The notes beneath the pieces were generated by a model. That model saw only the letters and a program-made list of their open reading frames with translations. It had not been told where the DNA came from and did not search any database. This document shows positions 1-6,030 of a stretch of DNA of 11,625 nt, in pieces. The stretch comes from Chloroflexota bacterium (lineage in GTDB: Bacteria > Chloroflexota > Anaerolineae > B4-G1 > SLSP01): assembly GCA_009908585.1 (NCBI GenBank), contig JAAAOZ010000320.1:1-11625 (forward strand), in the 5' to 3' direction. The position numbers were made by a program, and so were the translations under genes. The stretch's first letter is position 1; the number at the start of each line of letters is the position of its first letter.

Positions 1-188
1 CACGAGACGCTGGGCCAGTTCGCGGACGATGCGTGGACCTACCACCTCCCCGACGCGCTAGGCCAAGCCCAAAGCCGAAGGCGTGGGCCGTGCGCCAAGC
101 CACGGACGTCCAAGGCGCGGTGACCGCCGCCCGCGAGTGGACGCCCTACGGCGTCGAAGTGGAAGCCCCGTCCTTTGGGCGGGGTTAG
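1..188 (+). pseudogene. Frameshifted 3' remnant of an RHS-repeat protein gene
   Basis: Frame 1 from the window edge reads ...WTYHLPDALG (DALG at 52-63) and then runs to a stop at 121-123. Frame 3 from 81 reads AWAVRQATDVQGAVTAAREW and then TPYGVEVE, ending at TAG 186-188. Together they match the RHS/YD-repeat signature (DxLGSVRQxTDxxGxVxxxxxYTPYG), broken by roughly 17-20 extra bases between about 64 and 86 that shift the frame. RHS proteins are large secreted or cell-surface scaffolds, often toxin carriers. The usual continuation after TPYG (a GYTGE...LRARWYDPxTGRF core) is not found downstream, so the copy is both frameshifted and truncated. The start lies outside the window. Family recognition is by motif; decay rather than sequencing error is inferred because the downstream core is also missing. 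Confidence 0.6.
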
Positions 189-265
189 GCCCTGGGGGTG
201 CAGGGGGGCGGGAGCAGCCCCCGCCCGTGGTGGTGTGGTGAAGGCCACCACCACGGAACCGAGGT
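189..265. repeat. Two GC-rich stem-loops after the RHS remnant
   Basis: Two adjacent hairpins can be read directly. GGGCGGG (206-212) pairs with CCCGCCC (220-226) over a 7-nt loop. GTGGTGGTG (227-235) pairs with CACCACCAC (246-254) over a 10-nt loop. There is no T-run after either, so they are not classical intrinsic terminators. They may be structural debris at the RHS 3' end. Confidence 0.45.
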
Positions 266-310
266 CGGTATAGAGCGCGCCAGGGCGAAGCTCTGGCGTG
301 CTCTACACCG
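266..310. repeat. Long imperfect hairpin upstream of the SorC gene
   Basis: TAGAGCGCGCCAG (271-283) pairs with CTGGCGTGCTCTA (293-305), with a single G.T wobble, over a 9-nt loop. After one mismatch the stem continues with CGGT (266-269) against ACCG (307-310). The structure ends 34 bases before the regulator ATG. It could be a 5'-leader hairpin, an operator dyad or a dispersed palindromic repeat. No T-run follows. No second copy was seen in this window. Confidence 0.5.
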
Positions 311-344
311 GGCGAGTTTATTGTAAATCAAATGAGGACAAGCG

Positions 345-1292
345 ATGGCGATTACTCAGGAAGAGCATCGGCTGTTGTACAAGATTGCCCAAGCTTACTA
401 CACCGACGGTCTGACCCAACAGCAAATTGCGGATCGATTTGGGCTGTCCCGCCCCAAGGTCTCCCGGTTGTTGAAGCAAGCGCGGGAGGAAAAGGTGGTG
501 ACCATCAGCGTGGTGCCACCGCCTAGCGGGCAACCTAAACTGGAGCGTGCGCTGGAGCAGCGGTGGGACCTCGACGAGGCCATCGTCGTCACTGTGCGCG
601 ATCTCGATCAGCTGGGGGAGGTCGCACGCGATCTGGGACCGGCGGCGGCCGATTGTTTCCTCCGCAGGCTGCCGGAGCACGCCGTGGTTGGGTTGACCTG
701 GGGACGGACCATGTCGGCCTTGGTAGACGCGCTGTCCTCTCAATCCCGGCCCGACGTGACTATCGTGCAGATCAATGGTGGCCTGGGTCTGGTGGATGTC
801 CTTGAGCATTCGACAGAATTGGCGCGGCGTATGGCTCAAAAACTGAGCGCGGACCTGCGTCTGCTACCGGCGCCGGGCATCGTTTCCAACCAGGCGGCAG
901 CCGAAGCGCTGAAATCCGATAAGCAAATCTCCGAGACCCTGGCCCTCACCGCACGGTCGGACGTAGTCCTCGTTGGCCTGGGGGTCCCGCGCCCCGGTTC
1001 CGTGCTCCTGCGGGATGGCAATATCGTCACGCAGCAGGATCTAGCGCGCCTGGAGGCCGCTGGTGCTGTGGGAGATATCGCATTGCGGTTCGTGACAGCG
1101 TCCGGTCAGCCCGTGGATGTGGAGATGAACGAACGGATTATCGGCTTGACGTTATCTCAACTGCGCGCTATTCGTTCGGTCATTGGCGTAGCCGGCGGAA
1201 CCGCCAAACGCGAAATGATCTTGGCTGCCTTGAGCGGCGGACTCCTCGATGTCCTGATAACAGATGAAGCGACGGGATGGTTCAAGAGGTAG
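345..1292 (+). CDS. SorC/DeoR-type sugar-binding transcriptional regulator, C-terminus rewritten by a MITE
   Basis: Cytoplasmic DNA-binding regulator of the SorC family (LsrR/DeoR-like), which binds phosphorylated sugars and controls catabolic genes. Residues about 21-45 form a helix-turn-helix (DGLTQQQIADRFGLSRPKVS). Residues about 55-310 are the sugar-binding domain, with family-typical stretches GLTWGRTM (116-123), GLGVPRPGSV (211-220), GVAGGTAKRE (281-290) and LITDEAT (304-310). The start is the ATG with GAGGA at 334-338, 6 nt upstream. The length of 315 aa is normal. The last five codons (GWFKR) and the stop come from the terminal repeat of the MITE inserted after codon 310. Removing the MITE and one duplication copy restores VEYVMSAVED and TGA 1582-1584 (320 aa). 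The fold is probably intact but the last helix is altered. It probably controlled the downstream GH3 gene; this is inferred from position. Confidence 0.88.
   Translation: MAITQEEHRLLYKIAQAYYTDGLTQQQIADRFGLSRPKVSRLLKQAREEKVVTISVVPPPSGQPKLERALEQRWDLDEAIVVTVRDLDQLGEVARDLGPAAADCFLRRLPEHAVVGLTWGRTMSALVDALSSQSRPDVTIVQINGGLGLVDVLEHSTELARRMAQKLSADLRLLPAPGIVSNQAAAEALKSDKQISETLALTARSDVVLVGLGVPRPGSVLLRDGNIVTQQDLARLEAAGAVGDIALRFVTASGQPVDVEMNERIIGLTLSQLRAIRSVIGVAGGTAKREMILAALSGGLLDVLITDEATGWFKR
1266..1273. repeat. Left 8-bp target-site duplication of MITE copy A
   Basis: GAAGCGAC lies immediately before the element's left terminal repeat and is repeated exactly at 1543-1550. Flanking bases do not extend the match (T at 1265 versus C at 1542; G at 1274 versus A at 1551), so the duplication is exactly 8 bp. 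Confidence 0.88.
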
Positions 1293-1542
1293 TGGAAATC
1301 GGTTTACACTTTTGTTTTGCGTAGAAATTCAATATCTTTAAAAAACAGAGGCCTGGCGAATAAATTCGCGGCTACATTTACGAAACCGGCCTTCGCCGGT
1401 TAGGACTCAGTCGCCAAAGGGCGACTTCGCTAAGGCGTGTTACGCCCAGTGGCCCGCGGTTTTTCTTTTGACCCAACGGCCGTGGGAACCGCCGGGCCTG
1501 GGACAACGAGAAAAAAGTGTCAACCTGTTTCTGAACCATCCC
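1274..1542. mobile_element. MITE-like element, copy A (269 bp)
   Basis: Perfect 10-bp terminal inverted repeats GGGATGGTTC (1274-1283) and GAACCATCCC (1533-1542), flanked by an exact 8-bp direct repeat, mark a non-autonomous element with no coding capacity. Internal sub-terminal motifs GGTTTACACTT (1301-1311) and, inverted, AAGTGTCAACC (1515-1525) sit 27 and 17 bases in from the ends. The core is a row of hairpins: GCGAA/TTCGC (1356-1369), AACCGGC-CTTC-GCCGGTT (1384-1401), AGTCGCC-AAAG-GGCGACT (1409-1426), GGCGT/ACGCC (1434-1446), and a bulged GGCCCGCGGTT/AACCGCCGGGCC stem (1451-1461 with 1487-1498). It supplies the last codons and stop of the SorC gene. The end structure and duplication match copy B at 5562-5808. 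The mobilising transposase is not in the window; ISL3, IS66 and IS256 are among families known to make about 8-bp duplications, but the assignment is open. Confidence 0.88.
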
Positions 1543-1550
1543 GAAGCGAC
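1543..1550. repeat. Right 8-bp target-site duplication of MITE copy A
   Basis: GAAGCGAC directly after the right terminal repeat is the partner of 1266-1273. The reading frame of the SorC gene continues through it in register. Confidence 0.88.
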
Positions 1551-1584
1551 AGTCGAATACGTGATGAGCGCTGTGGAAGACTGA
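1551..1584 (+). pseudogene. Displaced original 3' end of the SorC regulator gene
   Basis: Read in the frame of the duplicated site (GAA GCG AC), this segment continues as VEYVMSAVED and stops at TGA 1582-1584. Joined to ...DVLITDEAT it gives a more typical SorC C-terminus than the present GWFKR. It is now cut off from its gene by copy A and is not translated with it. The reconstruction is read directly from the sequence; that the 320-aa form was ancestral is inference. Confidence 0.75.
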
Positions 1585-1811
1585 CTGCACGTCTGTGCTT
1601 ACGCTCGCTGAGCATGTTTACCCCTCTGCGGCGCTTGCTAGAAACAAGCATAAACGAGTGATTCAGACAAAGCCTGTTTTTCGGAGGCATGGACGAACCA
1701 TTCGATGCCCGTTGTCGCCGCAGTGCCCAGGCGCAACGTCGGTAGACAGTGATCTCGACCTTTTGCGTTGGGATGGCGTAGGGTTTCTTTCTGACCTATG
1801 GGAGGTGAATT
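1585..1811 (+). other. Spacer before the GH3 gene with a weak dyad
   Basis: No gene is supported here. A short dyad GCTTG-CTAGAAA-CAAGC (1633-1649) is the only symmetric candidate for a regulator site. No convincing -35/-10 pair was found. The ribosome binding site GGAGGTG (1801-1807) at the end sets the GH3 start 4 nt later. Confidence 0.3.
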
Positions 1812-4052
1812 ATGTACAAGGATCCAGAGTGTGCGGTTGAAGTGCGCATTGACGATTTATTGCAACGCATGACCCTTGAGGAGAAGGTCGCGCAGACACT
1901 GTGCGTTCACGTGAATCCGGATATGGTGGATGACGAGGGGCGTGTTCGGAAACGGAGGTTGCATACGCGCTTGCGGCACGGCATCGGGCAGCTCGGAAAG
2001 CCGAACCAAGTTTTGGAACGGACTGCCGAAGAAAGCGCCCACATCGTAAACAGACTGCAGGCGTATGTGATCGAAAAGTCGCGTCTCGATATTCCCGCGA
2101 TTATCCATGAGGAATGCCTACACGGCTTGTGGGCACGCGGTGCGACGATCTTTCCGCAATCTGCGGGAATGGCCAGCACGTGGGATCCGGAACTGGTGGG
2201 CAGCGTGTTCAACGCCATTGCGCTTGAGACACGGACGCGCGGCGGAACGCAAGCGAACACGCCCATGATTGATGTATGCCGAGAACCGCGATTCGGTCGT
2301 ATTGAGGAGTCCTACGGTGAGGATCCCTATCTTGTATCCCGATTTGCCGTGGCCGCGGTACGCGGGTTGCAGGGGCATGGTCAGTCCATCGGCGACGAGC
2401 ATATCGTGGCCACAGTTAAGCATTTTGCGGCCTACGGCGAACCGTTGGGCGGCCTGAACAAGGCGCCGCCACCGAGCGGAGAACGACAGTTACGCGAAGT
2501 CTATCTACCCCCATTTCGCGCGGCCATAACCCAAGCCGGCGCGCTGAGTGTGATGCCGTCCTACAACGAAATCGACGGCGTGCCCTCCCATGCGAACGCC
2601 TGGTTGCTCACGGATGTGCTGCGCGGGGAATGGGGATTCAAAGGCTACGTGGCCTCCGACTATGGCGGTATCGAGCAGCTCCATGCAAATCATCGCATCG
2701 CAGCCACGCCGAGTGATGCGGGGCGCCAGGCGCTGCTCGCCGGCGTGGACATGGAACTGCCGGAGCCGCACTGTTTCCCCGCGCTGGAGGAACTCGTGCA
2801 ATCCGGACGTGTCCCATTGCGTGTCCTGGACCAGGCTGTCAGACGAATTCTGCGCGTGAAATTCCTGTTGGGCCTCTTTGAGAACCCCTTTGCCGATCCC
2901 CCCAAGGCGAAGCGGGTCAACCGTTGTGCTGAGCATCGCGCATTGGCGTTGGATGTGGCGCACAAGTCGATCGTGTTGCTAAAGAACAAGGGAGACCTGC
3001 TGCCGTTGGATAGGCGCAAGATCAAACGGCTGGCCGTGATTGGGCCCAACTCGGGTGTGTTGCAGGTCGGCGGTTATTCCGTTGAGAAACCGCACGGCAT
3101 CTCTATGCTCGAGGGAATTAGGGACAAAGTCAAAGATTGCATTGAGGTCTATCACGCGGAGGGGTGCAAGATCCATCTGGGTAGCGGCTACTGGCTCCCG
3201 GAGCCGATGGTAGGCAAACGGATCAGGCTGAACGAGCCCAAACGGGACGCGGCCATGATCCAGGAGGCCGTGGAGGTCGCGAAGCAGTGCGACGTCGCCA
3301 TTGTCGTCGTCGGCGAAACGCCCGTGACCTGCGGTGAATTTATCGGGCACCGATGTAGTCTCGAATTGCTGGGCCGCCAAAACGAGCTCGTAGAGGCTAT
3401 CGGCGCGACCGGGACGCCTATGGTTGTGTGCCTGGTCAACGGGCGTCCATTGGCGCTGAGTACAGTCGCGGAAACGGCTGCGGCGCTCCTCGAATGTTGG
3501 TACTTGGGCGAACAGACAGGCGCTGCTGTGGCCGATGTGTTGTTCGGCGACGTGAATCCGAGCGGCAAGCTGCCCTTTTCGTTTCCCAAATCGGTCGGAC
3601 ATCTGCCGGCGTATTACAATGCCAAGATGCCGCCGGACGCCAGATACCTCATGTCGGACCGCGCGCCGCTCTTCCCATTTGGATATGGGCTCAGCTACAC
3701 GCGGTTCACGTACTCGAATCTGCGCGTGACACCGCCCAGGATCAAGCGTGGCGGGCGCGCGGTTGTTGGGGTCGATGTAGCCAACACCGGGAAGCGGGCC
3801 GGTTGTGACGTGGTTCAGCTCTATCTGCGCGATCTAGTCTGTAGCGTGACGCGCCCTCCCAAGGCGCTTGCGGGCTTCACGCGCGTTCATCTCGATCCCG
3901 GCGAGCAGCGTACGGTGGAGCTGCCAATCGGATACGACCAGCTCGCGTGCTACGATAGTGCCATGAAGGAGACGGTAGAACCCGGCGTCTTTGAGCTGAT
4001 GGTCGGTCCCGACTCTGTCACGCTGCAATCGACCCAATTGACGGTTGAATAG
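1812..4052 (+). CDS. Glycoside hydrolase family 3 (beta-glucosidase/beta-xylosidase type)
   Basis: Retaining exo-acting GH3 enzyme that removes terminal beta-linked sugars from oligosaccharides or glycosides. The catalytic barrel (about 10-360) carries KHF (203-205), the MPSYNEIDGVPSHAN stretch (248-262) and the nucleophile motif ASDYG, with D283 as the expected nucleophile. The alpha/beta domain 2 (about 383-600) includes VVVGETPVTCGEF (498-510), where E509 is the plausible acid/base; this residue is hard to assign in GH3. A fibronectin-III-like C-terminal domain covers about 665-740. The 746 aa length is typical of three-domain GH3 enzymes. There is no signal peptide or lipobox, so it should act in the cytoplasm on imported substrate. 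The ATG follows GGAGGTG by 4 nt. Substrate cannot be fixed from sequence; xylosidase, arabinosidase and glucosidase activities are all possible. It sits after the SorC regulator and before the LacI/transporter genes. Confidence 0.93.
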   Translation: MYKDPECAVEVRIDDLLQRMTLEEKVAQTLCVHVNPDMVDDEGRVRKRRLHTRLRHGIGQLGKPNQVLERTAEESAHIVNRLQAYVIEKSRLDIPAIIHEECLHGLWARGATIFPQSAGMASTWDPELVGSVFNAIALETRTRGGTQANTPMIDVCREPRFGRIEESYGEDPYLVSRFAVAAVRGLQGHGQSIGDEHIVATVKHFAAYGEPLGGLNKAPPPSGERQLREVYLPPFRAAITQAGALSVMPSYNEIDGVPSHANAWLLTDVLRGEWGFKGYVASDYGGIEQLHANHRIAATPSDAGRQALLAGVDMELPEPHCFPALEELVQSGRVPLRVLDQAVRRILRVKFLLGLFENPFADPPKAKRVNRCAEHRALALDVAHKSIVLLKNKGDLLPLDRRKIKRLAVIGPNSGVLQVGGYSVEKPHGISMLEGIRDKVKDCIEVYHAEGCKIHLGSGYWLPEPMVGKRIRLNEPKRDAAMIQEAVEVAKQCDVAIVVVGETPVTCGEFIGHRCSLELLGRQNELVEAIGATGTPMVVCLVNGRPLALSTVAETAAALLECWYLGEQTGAAVADVLFGDVNPSGKLPFSFPKSVGHLPAYYNAKMPPDARYLMSDRAPLFPFGYGLSYTRFTYSNLRVTPPRIKRGGRAVVGVDVANTGKRAGCDVVQLYLRDLVCSVTRPPKALAGFTRVHLDPGEQRTVELPIGYDQLACYDSAMKETVEPGVFELMVGPDSVTLQSTQLTVE

Positions 4053-4410
4053 GGGCCTATAGTCCTCTGCGCGAATAGCCAAGCAACCCCGAATGAACGT
4101 CCGATCGGCAGCCGATCGATGAGATCGACAAACCGCCCGGTGGGCGTATGCCTGCCAAGCGGCGGTTGGACCGGCCCACACCTTCCAGTACCTCAAATGG
4201 CGCGAGCGCATCAAAGCCTCCGTCTGCTACGTTCCGCACAAATGTCCTCGCTGTGGCCACATTTAAGCAGGTTGTCCAGGCCGTGGAACTCGTTGGCCGA
4301 GATAGCCTCGCCCGCCAAAGGCCGGATCAGGCCGCGCTAGCCGCATTCCCCCCTCTCTTCGTTCTCTGCGTCTCTACGGTGAGATGTGGGTAATCACCAG
4401 AAATTGGGTC
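4053..4410. other. Gene-poor spacer between GH3 and LacI genes
   Basis: No intact gene is supported. It contains a small stem-loop CGATCG-GCAGC-CGATCG (4102-4118), 49 bases after the GH3 stop and not followed by a T-run; the possible transposase fossil described separately; and a pyrimidine-rich CTCTTCGTTCTCTGCGTCTC-type stretch (about 4354-4380) resembling low-complexity intergenic filler seen in many bacteria. Confidence 0.4.
4123..4266 (+). pseudogene. Possible fossil of a TnpB-type transposase C-terminal region
   Basis: An open stretch ending at TAA 4264-4266 reads RWAYACQAAVGPAHTFQYLK and continues WRERIKASVCYVPHKCPRCG, then HI. The order RWAF..L..LxYKA..AGV.V.xVxP....CPxCGH is the layout of the zinc-ribbon region of IS605-family TnpB proteins. 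It lacks the usual YTSQ box before the cysteine pair, the second cysteine pair and the final DxNAA motif. There is no start codon context and no intact flanks. The similarity is by eye and weak; chance is a real alternative. Confidence 0.25.
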
Positions 4411-4439
4411 TTGACAAACAAACGAAAATATCTTACAAT
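4411..4439 (+). promoter_or_regulatory. Sigma-70-type promoter of the LacI-family gene
   Basis: A consensus -35 TTGACA (4411-4416), a 17-bp A/T-rich spacer and a near-consensus -10 TACAAT (4434-4439) lie upstream of the regulator. Transcription should start near 4446, inside the operator that follows. It is the strongest promoter-like sequence found in the window. Confidence 0.85.
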
Positions 4440-4443
4440 ATAT

Positions 4444-4467
4444 GGGAACGTTTCCGGGAACGTTCCC
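4444..4467. promoter_or_regulatory. Tandem LacI-family operators overlapping the start site
   Basis: Two abutting 12-mers: GGGAACGTTTCC (4444-4455) and the perfect palindrome GGGAACGTTCCC (4456-4467). They differ at one base. LacI-family proteins bind palindromes with a central CG, and these have AACGTT at the centre. Their position just after the -10 box and over the predicted start site fits autorepression. The centres are 12 bp apart, slightly more than one helical turn. No other copy was seen in the window. Confidence 0.82.
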
Positions 4468-4500
4468 GTACTTACGTTTTCATAGTCGAGGGATAAGTCT

Positions 4501-5517
4501 ATGGGATCATCTTCTAATCATCTAAAAAGGCCCACCATTCACGATGTCGCGCGGGAAGCCGGCGTCTCCAAGTCGACCGTTAGCCGCGTACTGAACAACC
4601 GGGGCTACGCCTCACCAGAGACCATAGCCCGTGTGGAAGAAGCCGTTGCAGACCTCAATTACATTCCACAAGCTTCGGCTCGAGGATTAGTGAGTCAGCA
4701 AACCAATACCGTGGGGTTTGCGGTCAACGATCTCTCGTCCCTTTTTATGCCTCCACTGCTCTCCAGTATTGAATCCACCATTCGCACTGCCGGTTATAAA
4801 ATGCTGATCGCTACGGTAGGCCATCAGGCTGAGAGTGCAAGTGATCTCCCGCTGGGGCCCCATAACACCGATGGCTTGGTTGCCTTTGCAGATGCATATA
4901 GTAATCGGCAGATCATCCAGTTCTGTGAGCAGGGGTATCCGGTGGTTCTGTTGCACAGAAGCCCACCCGCCGGGGTCGAATGCCCTTGCGTCAATATTGA
5001 GAATACGTCCTCGACTCGTGCGCTAATCAACCATCTGATTCGTGTGCACCACAAGCGCAGAATTGTCTTCCTGCGCGGGCCTAAGGATCAGCAGGACTCA
5101 CTCGAACGCGAGGAAGGGTACCGACAGGCGCTTGAGGAGAATGATCTCGCGGTTGATCCTGCCCTGATCGCTGTGGGAGGGTTCAACGCCGACATCGCGG
5201 AGCAGGCCACGCATGAGCTGCTCGATGCGTCCGTTCCTTTTGACGCAGTTTTTGCCGGTGACGATGAGGCTGCGGTGGGTGTCATTCGAGCGCTGAGGGA
5301 CCGCAGCTTGTCAGTGCCTGAGGACGTTGCTGTGGTCGGTTTTGATGACGATTATCGGGCTGCCGATATTGATCCTGCCTTGACGACAGTTTCTGTACCT
5401 TTCGATGAGATTGGTGAGGAGGCCGCACAAGCCTTGATTTCATACATCGAACATGGCCACATCACCTCAAAGGTTGTCTCGACCGAGGTTGTGGTCCGCA
5501 GGTCATGTGGTTGTTAA
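4501..5517 (+). CDS. LacI-family transcriptional regulator
   Basis: DNA-binding sugar-responsive regulator, 338 aa, normal length. Residues 11-56 form the LacI helix-turn-helix (TIHDVAREAGVSKSTVSRVL), followed by the hinge IPQASARGL (55-63) that inserts into the operator's central step. Residues about 68-333 are the periplasmic-binding-protein-like effector domain, with recognisable FAGDDEAAVGVIRAL (251-265), VVGFDDD (278-284) and the TTVSVPFDEIGEEAA segment (295-309). The start ATG follows GAGGGA (4488-4493) by 7 nt. Its own promoter carries two LacI-type operators, so it is probably autorepressed. The next gene is the binding lipoprotein of a sugar importer, so the effector is likely the imported sugar or a derivative; that is inferred. 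No terminator was seen after it, so read-through into the transporter genes is possible. Confidence 0.94.
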   Translation: MGSSSNHLKRPTIHDVAREAGVSKSTVSRVLNNRGYASPETIARVEEAVADLNYIPQASARGLVSQQTNTVGFAVNDLSSLFMPPLLSSIESTIRTAGYKMLIATVGHQAESASDLPLGPHNTDGLVAFADAYSNRQIIQFCEQGYPVVLLHRSPPAGVECPCVNIENTSSTRALINHLIRVHHKRRIVFLRGPKDQQDSLEREEGYRQALEENDLAVDPALIAVGGFNADIAEQATHELLDASVPFDAVFAGDDEAAVGVIRALRDRSLSVPEDVAVVGFDDDYRAADIDPALTTVSVPFDEIGEEAAQALISYIEHGHITSKVVSTEVVVRRSCGC

Positions 5518-5553
5518 GGCCGTTCCAAGAAAATAAACCTCCCAAAAACGAAT

Positions 5554-5561
5554 GATTTTTC
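5554..5561. repeat. Left target-site duplication of MITE copy B
   Basis: GATTTTTC directly precedes the left terminal repeat and recurs at 5809-5816. The following base G also matches, but assigning 8 bp gives perfect 10-bp ends identical to copy A. Confidence 0.8.
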
Positions 5562-5808
5562 GGGATGGTTCATTTTCCCTAGATAATTAGGTTTACACTT
5601 CTTGGTCAGCGACTGAAGTCCCTTCGAGAGGCGCTACGCGCCAAGCATCCGCCTTCGCGGCTGCAAGAGGCCGTCTGCGTAGGCAGACGGTTGGCCAATG
5701 GCCTCTCTGGGGTCCTTACGTAGGTCAGTAGACCTACGGGTCTATGATAGTCCCCGTAAAAGGAAAAGAAACTTACCCAAAAGCATCAACCTATTTGAGA
5801 ACCATCCC
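5562..5808. mobile_element. MITE-like element, copy B (247 bp)
   Basis: The ends GGGATGGTTC (5562-5571) and GAACCATCCC (5799-5808) are the same 10-mers as in copy A, again with an 8-bp flanking duplication. Sub-terminal motifs GGTTTACACTT (5590-5600) and, inverted, AAGCATCAACC (5781-5791) lie 28 and 17 bases from the ends, reproducing the asymmetry of copy A. The core differs but is again hairpin-rich: GGCGC-TAC-GCGCC (5630-5642), CCGTCTGC-GTAG-GCAGACGG (5671-5690) within AGAGG/CCTCT (5666-5670 with 5702-5706), and CGTAGGTC-AGTA-GACCTACG (5719-5738). It has no coding capacity. It lies between the LacI gene and the transporter genes and lengthens the gap. Confidence 0.85.
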
Positions 5809-5816
5809 GATTTTTC
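5809..5816. repeat. Right target-site duplication of MITE copy B
   Basis: GATTTTTC immediately after the right terminal repeat, partner of 5554-5561. Confidence 0.8.
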
Positions 5817-5901
5817 GAGGAAAAAGCGTCAGGTTTGGGAGGTTTTAAATCCTGGAACCACCTTAGCAAAGAAGCAGAGATTCTAGAAGGAGGTATGTCT
5901 A

Positions 5902-5946
5902 TTGAGGAAACTTAGTCACTGGATGTTTAGACGTAAAAAAGCATGA
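5902..5946 (+). CDS. Possible 14-aa leader peptide
   Basis: A near-perfect ribosome binding site AAGGAGG (5887-5893) is followed 8 nt later by TTG, opening a short frame MRKLSHWMFRRKKA that ends at TGA 5944-5946. The ATG at 5895 is too close to the Shine-Dalgarno and gives only MSIEET. The peptide is strongly basic and unlike anything recognised. It lies about 85 bases before the binding-protein start. Its stop lies inside the left arm of the inverted repeat at 5940-5997, which would allow translation-coupled folding. It could equally be the truncated start of a lost gene, or chance. Confidence 0.25.
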   Translation: MRKLSHWMFRRKKA

Positions 5947-5997
5947 AACACTCTTGCTCCTCTGCGGTCAACAGACTAAGCAATGATATTTCATGCT
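5940..5997. promoter_or_regulatory. 9-bp inverted repeat in the transporter leader
   Basis: AGCATGAAA (5940-5948) and TTTCATGCT (5989-5997) are perfect inverted partners with 40 bases between, ending 33 bases before the binding-protein ATG. They could fold as an RNA stem in the leader or act as a split operator. No LacI-type AACGTT site occurs here. No clear -35/-10 was found nearby; TTGCTC (5954-5959) with TAAGCA 17 bases on is only a weak candidate. Confidence 0.4.
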
Positions 5998-6030
5998 GGG
6001 CAAAATCAATCACCCCAAAAGGAGTATATC

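Larger units (their letters stand above)
5535..5845. repeat. Older 12-bp inverted repeat split by MITE copy B
   Basis: AAACCTCCCAAA (5535-5546) and TTTGGGAGGTTT (5834-5845) are perfect inverted partners now 287 bases apart. Deleting copy B and one duplication copy brings them to about 33 bases apart, with inner pairing ACG/CGT and TTTTT/AAAAA. The earlier form would be a single hairpin or small palindromic repeat just after the LacI gene, possibly a terminator or another dispersed repeat. Confidence 0.65.

Noticed and set aside
1356..1498. CRISPR-like array from the row of hairpins
   Set aside because: The hairpins differ in sequence and spacing; no repeated unit with regular spacers exists.
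2979..3602. 207-aa open frame on the minus strand
   Set aside because: Antisense to the conserved second domain of the GH3 gene, with no motif or start signal.
4354..4391. Pyrimidine-rich CTCTTCG/CTCTGCG stretch as a distinct repeat family
   Set aside because: Resembles low-complexity intergenic filler known from many genomes; only one copy here and no boundaries can be set.
5698..5886. 62-aa open frame on the plus strand
   Set aside because: Spans copy B's right end, its duplication and the older repeat, so it is an accident of joined repeat DNA.
5983..6030. Upstream ATG extending the binding lipoprotein by 16 residues
   Set aside because: No ribosome site, and it would place polar residues before the lipoprotein signal; ATG 6031 has AAAAGGAG and gives a normal signal peptide.
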